Assembly: GCA_003251995.1 (NCBI GenBank) | Contig: QKDT01000028.1 | Span: 1-7,256, forward strand | Direction: 5' to 3' | From: Desulfovibrio desulfuricans | GTDB lineage: Bacteria; Desulfobacterota; Desulfovibrionia; Desulfovibrionales; Desulfovibrionaceae | Length of the DNA stretch: 7,256 bases | Shown: positions 6,385 through 7,256 of the stretch, in pieces | Layout of the letters: the number at the start of each line of letters is the position of its first letter | How positions within the stretch are numbered: position 1 is the first letter of the stretch | Made by a program: the position numbers and the translations under genes | The notes under the pieces: model-generated | What the model saw: the letters and a program-made list of their open reading frames with translations, nothing else | Told to the model about the DNA's origin: nothing | The model's database searches: none

Positions 6385-6406
6385 CTACGCCGCGTAATGC
6401 TTGCAG

Positions 6407-6439
6407 GGCAAACATGTTTTGCCGGTAGGCAGGCATGTT
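6407..6439 (+). repeat. Inverted and direct repeats in the leader of the downstream gene
   Basis: GGCAAA (6407-6412) and TTTGCC (6418-6423) form a perfect inverted repeat around CATGT. The left part, GGCAAACATGTT (6407-6418), recurs as GGCAGGCATGTT (6428-6439), 10 of 12 bases the same and 21 bases, or two helical turns, further on. The arrangement resembles an operator or a small leader hairpin just downstream of the predicted start of transcription. No regulator can be named. Confidence 0.4.
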
Positions 6440-6462
6440 AAAGTGAAACTGCTCTATCTTGT

Positions 6463-6466
6463 GGAG
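6463..6466 (+). promoter_or_regulatory. Ribosome binding site of the PPDK_N-like gene
   Basis: GGAG lies 5 bases before the ATG at 6472. It supports this start for the frame that stays open to the window edge. Confidence 0.6.
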
Positions 6467-6471
6467 CCGCC

Positions 6472-7256
6472 ATGTCTCTAAGCCGTCTGCTGGGGTTTTT
6501 AACGCGAGCCGCCCGACGGGGCGACGAAGCCGTTTCCTCTTCTTCCGTCAGCGCGGCAGAAGAGGCCCAGCGTTTTTTTGCCTTGCGGCACCACTCCTTC
6601 CGCCTCTTTCTCACGGCATGGAACGCCTTTCAGGAAACCATGACCGATCTGGAATACACCCTTTGCTGTGATCACCCCTTTGGCCTGTACCGCGTACGGG
6701 CCTTCTGCACCTCCATGGCTACGCAGGTTTTTCAGTGTATCAAGCAACTTGAGCGGCTTGACCCCACGCCTTGCAAGGCATTGTACGCCCGTTTTGGCGA
6801 GCTGCAAAAACTGGTGGCAGAAGAAGTCTACGAGCCGGAAGCCTGCCTGCTTGGGCCGCTGGTTGTGCCACTGTGCCAGGACGACGCCGGATGTCTGGCG
6901 AATCTGCAAAGCGATGGGAGGGTGCTGGTAGACCCGGCAACCGTCCGTCTTGAAAGGCTGCGCTCTGTTTTCCCCGGTGCGGTGCCGCAGGGGTTTGTGG
7001 TCACAGCGGCGGGGTGTCAGCACTATTTTCAGAGTGGTGATCTGCAAAGCGAGATAAACCGCTGCATTCAGGCGGCTGGTGGGCTGGCTCCCAACCATCT
7101 GGCGCGGCTTTCCAAAAAGTTGGGCGCGCTGGTGGAGGGTACCCCCCTGCCAGAAGACCTCGCCTCTGCCATTCTGGAGCAGGTGCGGCGGCTGCGTGAT
7201 CTGAGCGGCAACAAGCCCATGCAGCTTTTGCTGCGCGGGCGCGTGTGGCCTCCGGC
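6472..7256 (+). CDS. PEP/pyruvate-binding (PPDK_N-like) protein, N-terminal part
   Basis: The frame stays open for 261 full codons and runs off the window. Residues about 35-115 form a helical region (with HPFGLYRVRAFCTSMATQVF at 68-87) that I recall as the N-terminal segment of PEP synthase-like proteins in Desulfovibrio and other sulfate reducers. Residues about 142-262 resemble the start of a PPDK_N ATP-binding domain: VPQGFVVTAA (171-180) matches the usual VPpGFVVT, PLPEDLASAIL (226-236) matches the helix after it, and QLLLRGRVWP (251-260) stands where LAVRSSA is expected. The family transfers phosphate between ATP and pyruvate/PEP or to a partner. Here the usual VGGK loop before the GFVVT strand is not recognisable and RSS has become RGR, so activity is uncertain. 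There are about ten cysteines, without a clear metal-binding pattern. It lies beyond a likely operon boundary, so a flagellar role is not implied. Confidence 0.7.
   Translation, partial: MSLSRLLGFLTRAARRGDEAVSSSSVSAAEEAQRFFALRHHSFRLFLTAWNAFQETMTDLEYTLCCDHPFGLYRVRAFCTSMATQVFQCIKQLERLDPTPCKALYARFGELQKLVAEEVYEPEACLLGPLVVPLCQDDAGCLANLQSDGRVLVDPATVRLERLRSVFPGAVPQGFVVTAAGCQHYFQSGDLQSEINRCIQAAGGLAPNHLARLSKKLGALVEGTPLPEDLASAILEQVRRLRDLSGNKPMQLLLRGRVWPP

Larger units (their letters stand above)
6195..6471. other. Intergenic region between the flagellar block and the PPDK_N-like gene
   Basis: No convincing gene was found on either strand, and the space is too short for a normal fliJ. The region is more A/T-rich than its surroundings. 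It holds a 13-base inverted repeat (CACCTTGAAGGTG, 6241-6253), the palindrome ACAATTGT (6280-6287), a probable promoter (6376-6384) and a repeated motif in the leader (6407-6439). This is the likely boundary between two transcription units. Confidence 0.6.

Noticed and set aside
1..7256. CRISPR arrays, tRNA or rRNA genes, insertion sequences
   Set aside because: No spaced direct-repeat array, cloverleaf, rRNA motif, transposase frame or terminal inverted repeats were seen.

Overview
This is a flagellar (fla) gene cluster from a Gram-negative bacterium, most likely Desulfovibrio or a close relative (Desulfovibrionaceae). The assignment rests on the gene order fliF-fliG-fliH-fliI read from one strand, the protein sequences (especially the FliI core and the FliG EHPQT and MFVF motifs), GC-rich codon use, a sigma-54 promoter in front of fliF, and a downstream PEP/pyruvate-binding protein of a type I recall from sulfate reducers. 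The species call is inference from recalled family sequences; no search was run.

Layout. Bases 1-44 may hold the end of an upstream gene. Bases 45-173 are a promoter and leader region with a well-matched -24/-12 sigma-54 promoter (92-107) and a clear ribosome binding site for fliF. fliF (174-1814) encodes the MS-ring protein. A small ORF (1792-1998) overlaps its end and encodes a second copy of the FliF C-terminal tail, the part that binds FliG. A compact hairpin and a strong ribosome binding site then precede fliG (2044-3039, rotor/switch protein). fliH (3077-4666) encodes an ordinary FliH export-ATPase regulator followed by a long, very acidic, repeat-bearing tail. fliI (4673-6178), 6 bases later, encodes the export ATPase, with extra residues between its N-terminal domain and its ATPase core. 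A gap of about 290 bases (6179-6471) ends the flagellar block. It holds a weak terminator candidate, a probable extended -10 promoter and repeated or palindromic motifs. The last gene (6472 to the window edge) encodes the first 261 or so residues of a divergent PPDK_N-type protein.

How the genes work together. FliF forms the membrane ring that carries FliG, the rotor protein that receives torque from the stator. FliH and FliI form the cytoplasmic ATPase complex that delivers export substrates to the flagellar type III gate. A sigma-54 promoter just upstream of fliF suggests these genes are transcribed together as an early or middle flagellar operon. Three of the proteins carry additions at known or likely contact points: a second FliG-binding tail next to FliF, an acidic tail on FliH and an insert in FliI. 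The duplicated FliF tail is the most unusual signal in the window. Removing a single A from an A5 run would fuse it to FliF as a double-tailed protein.
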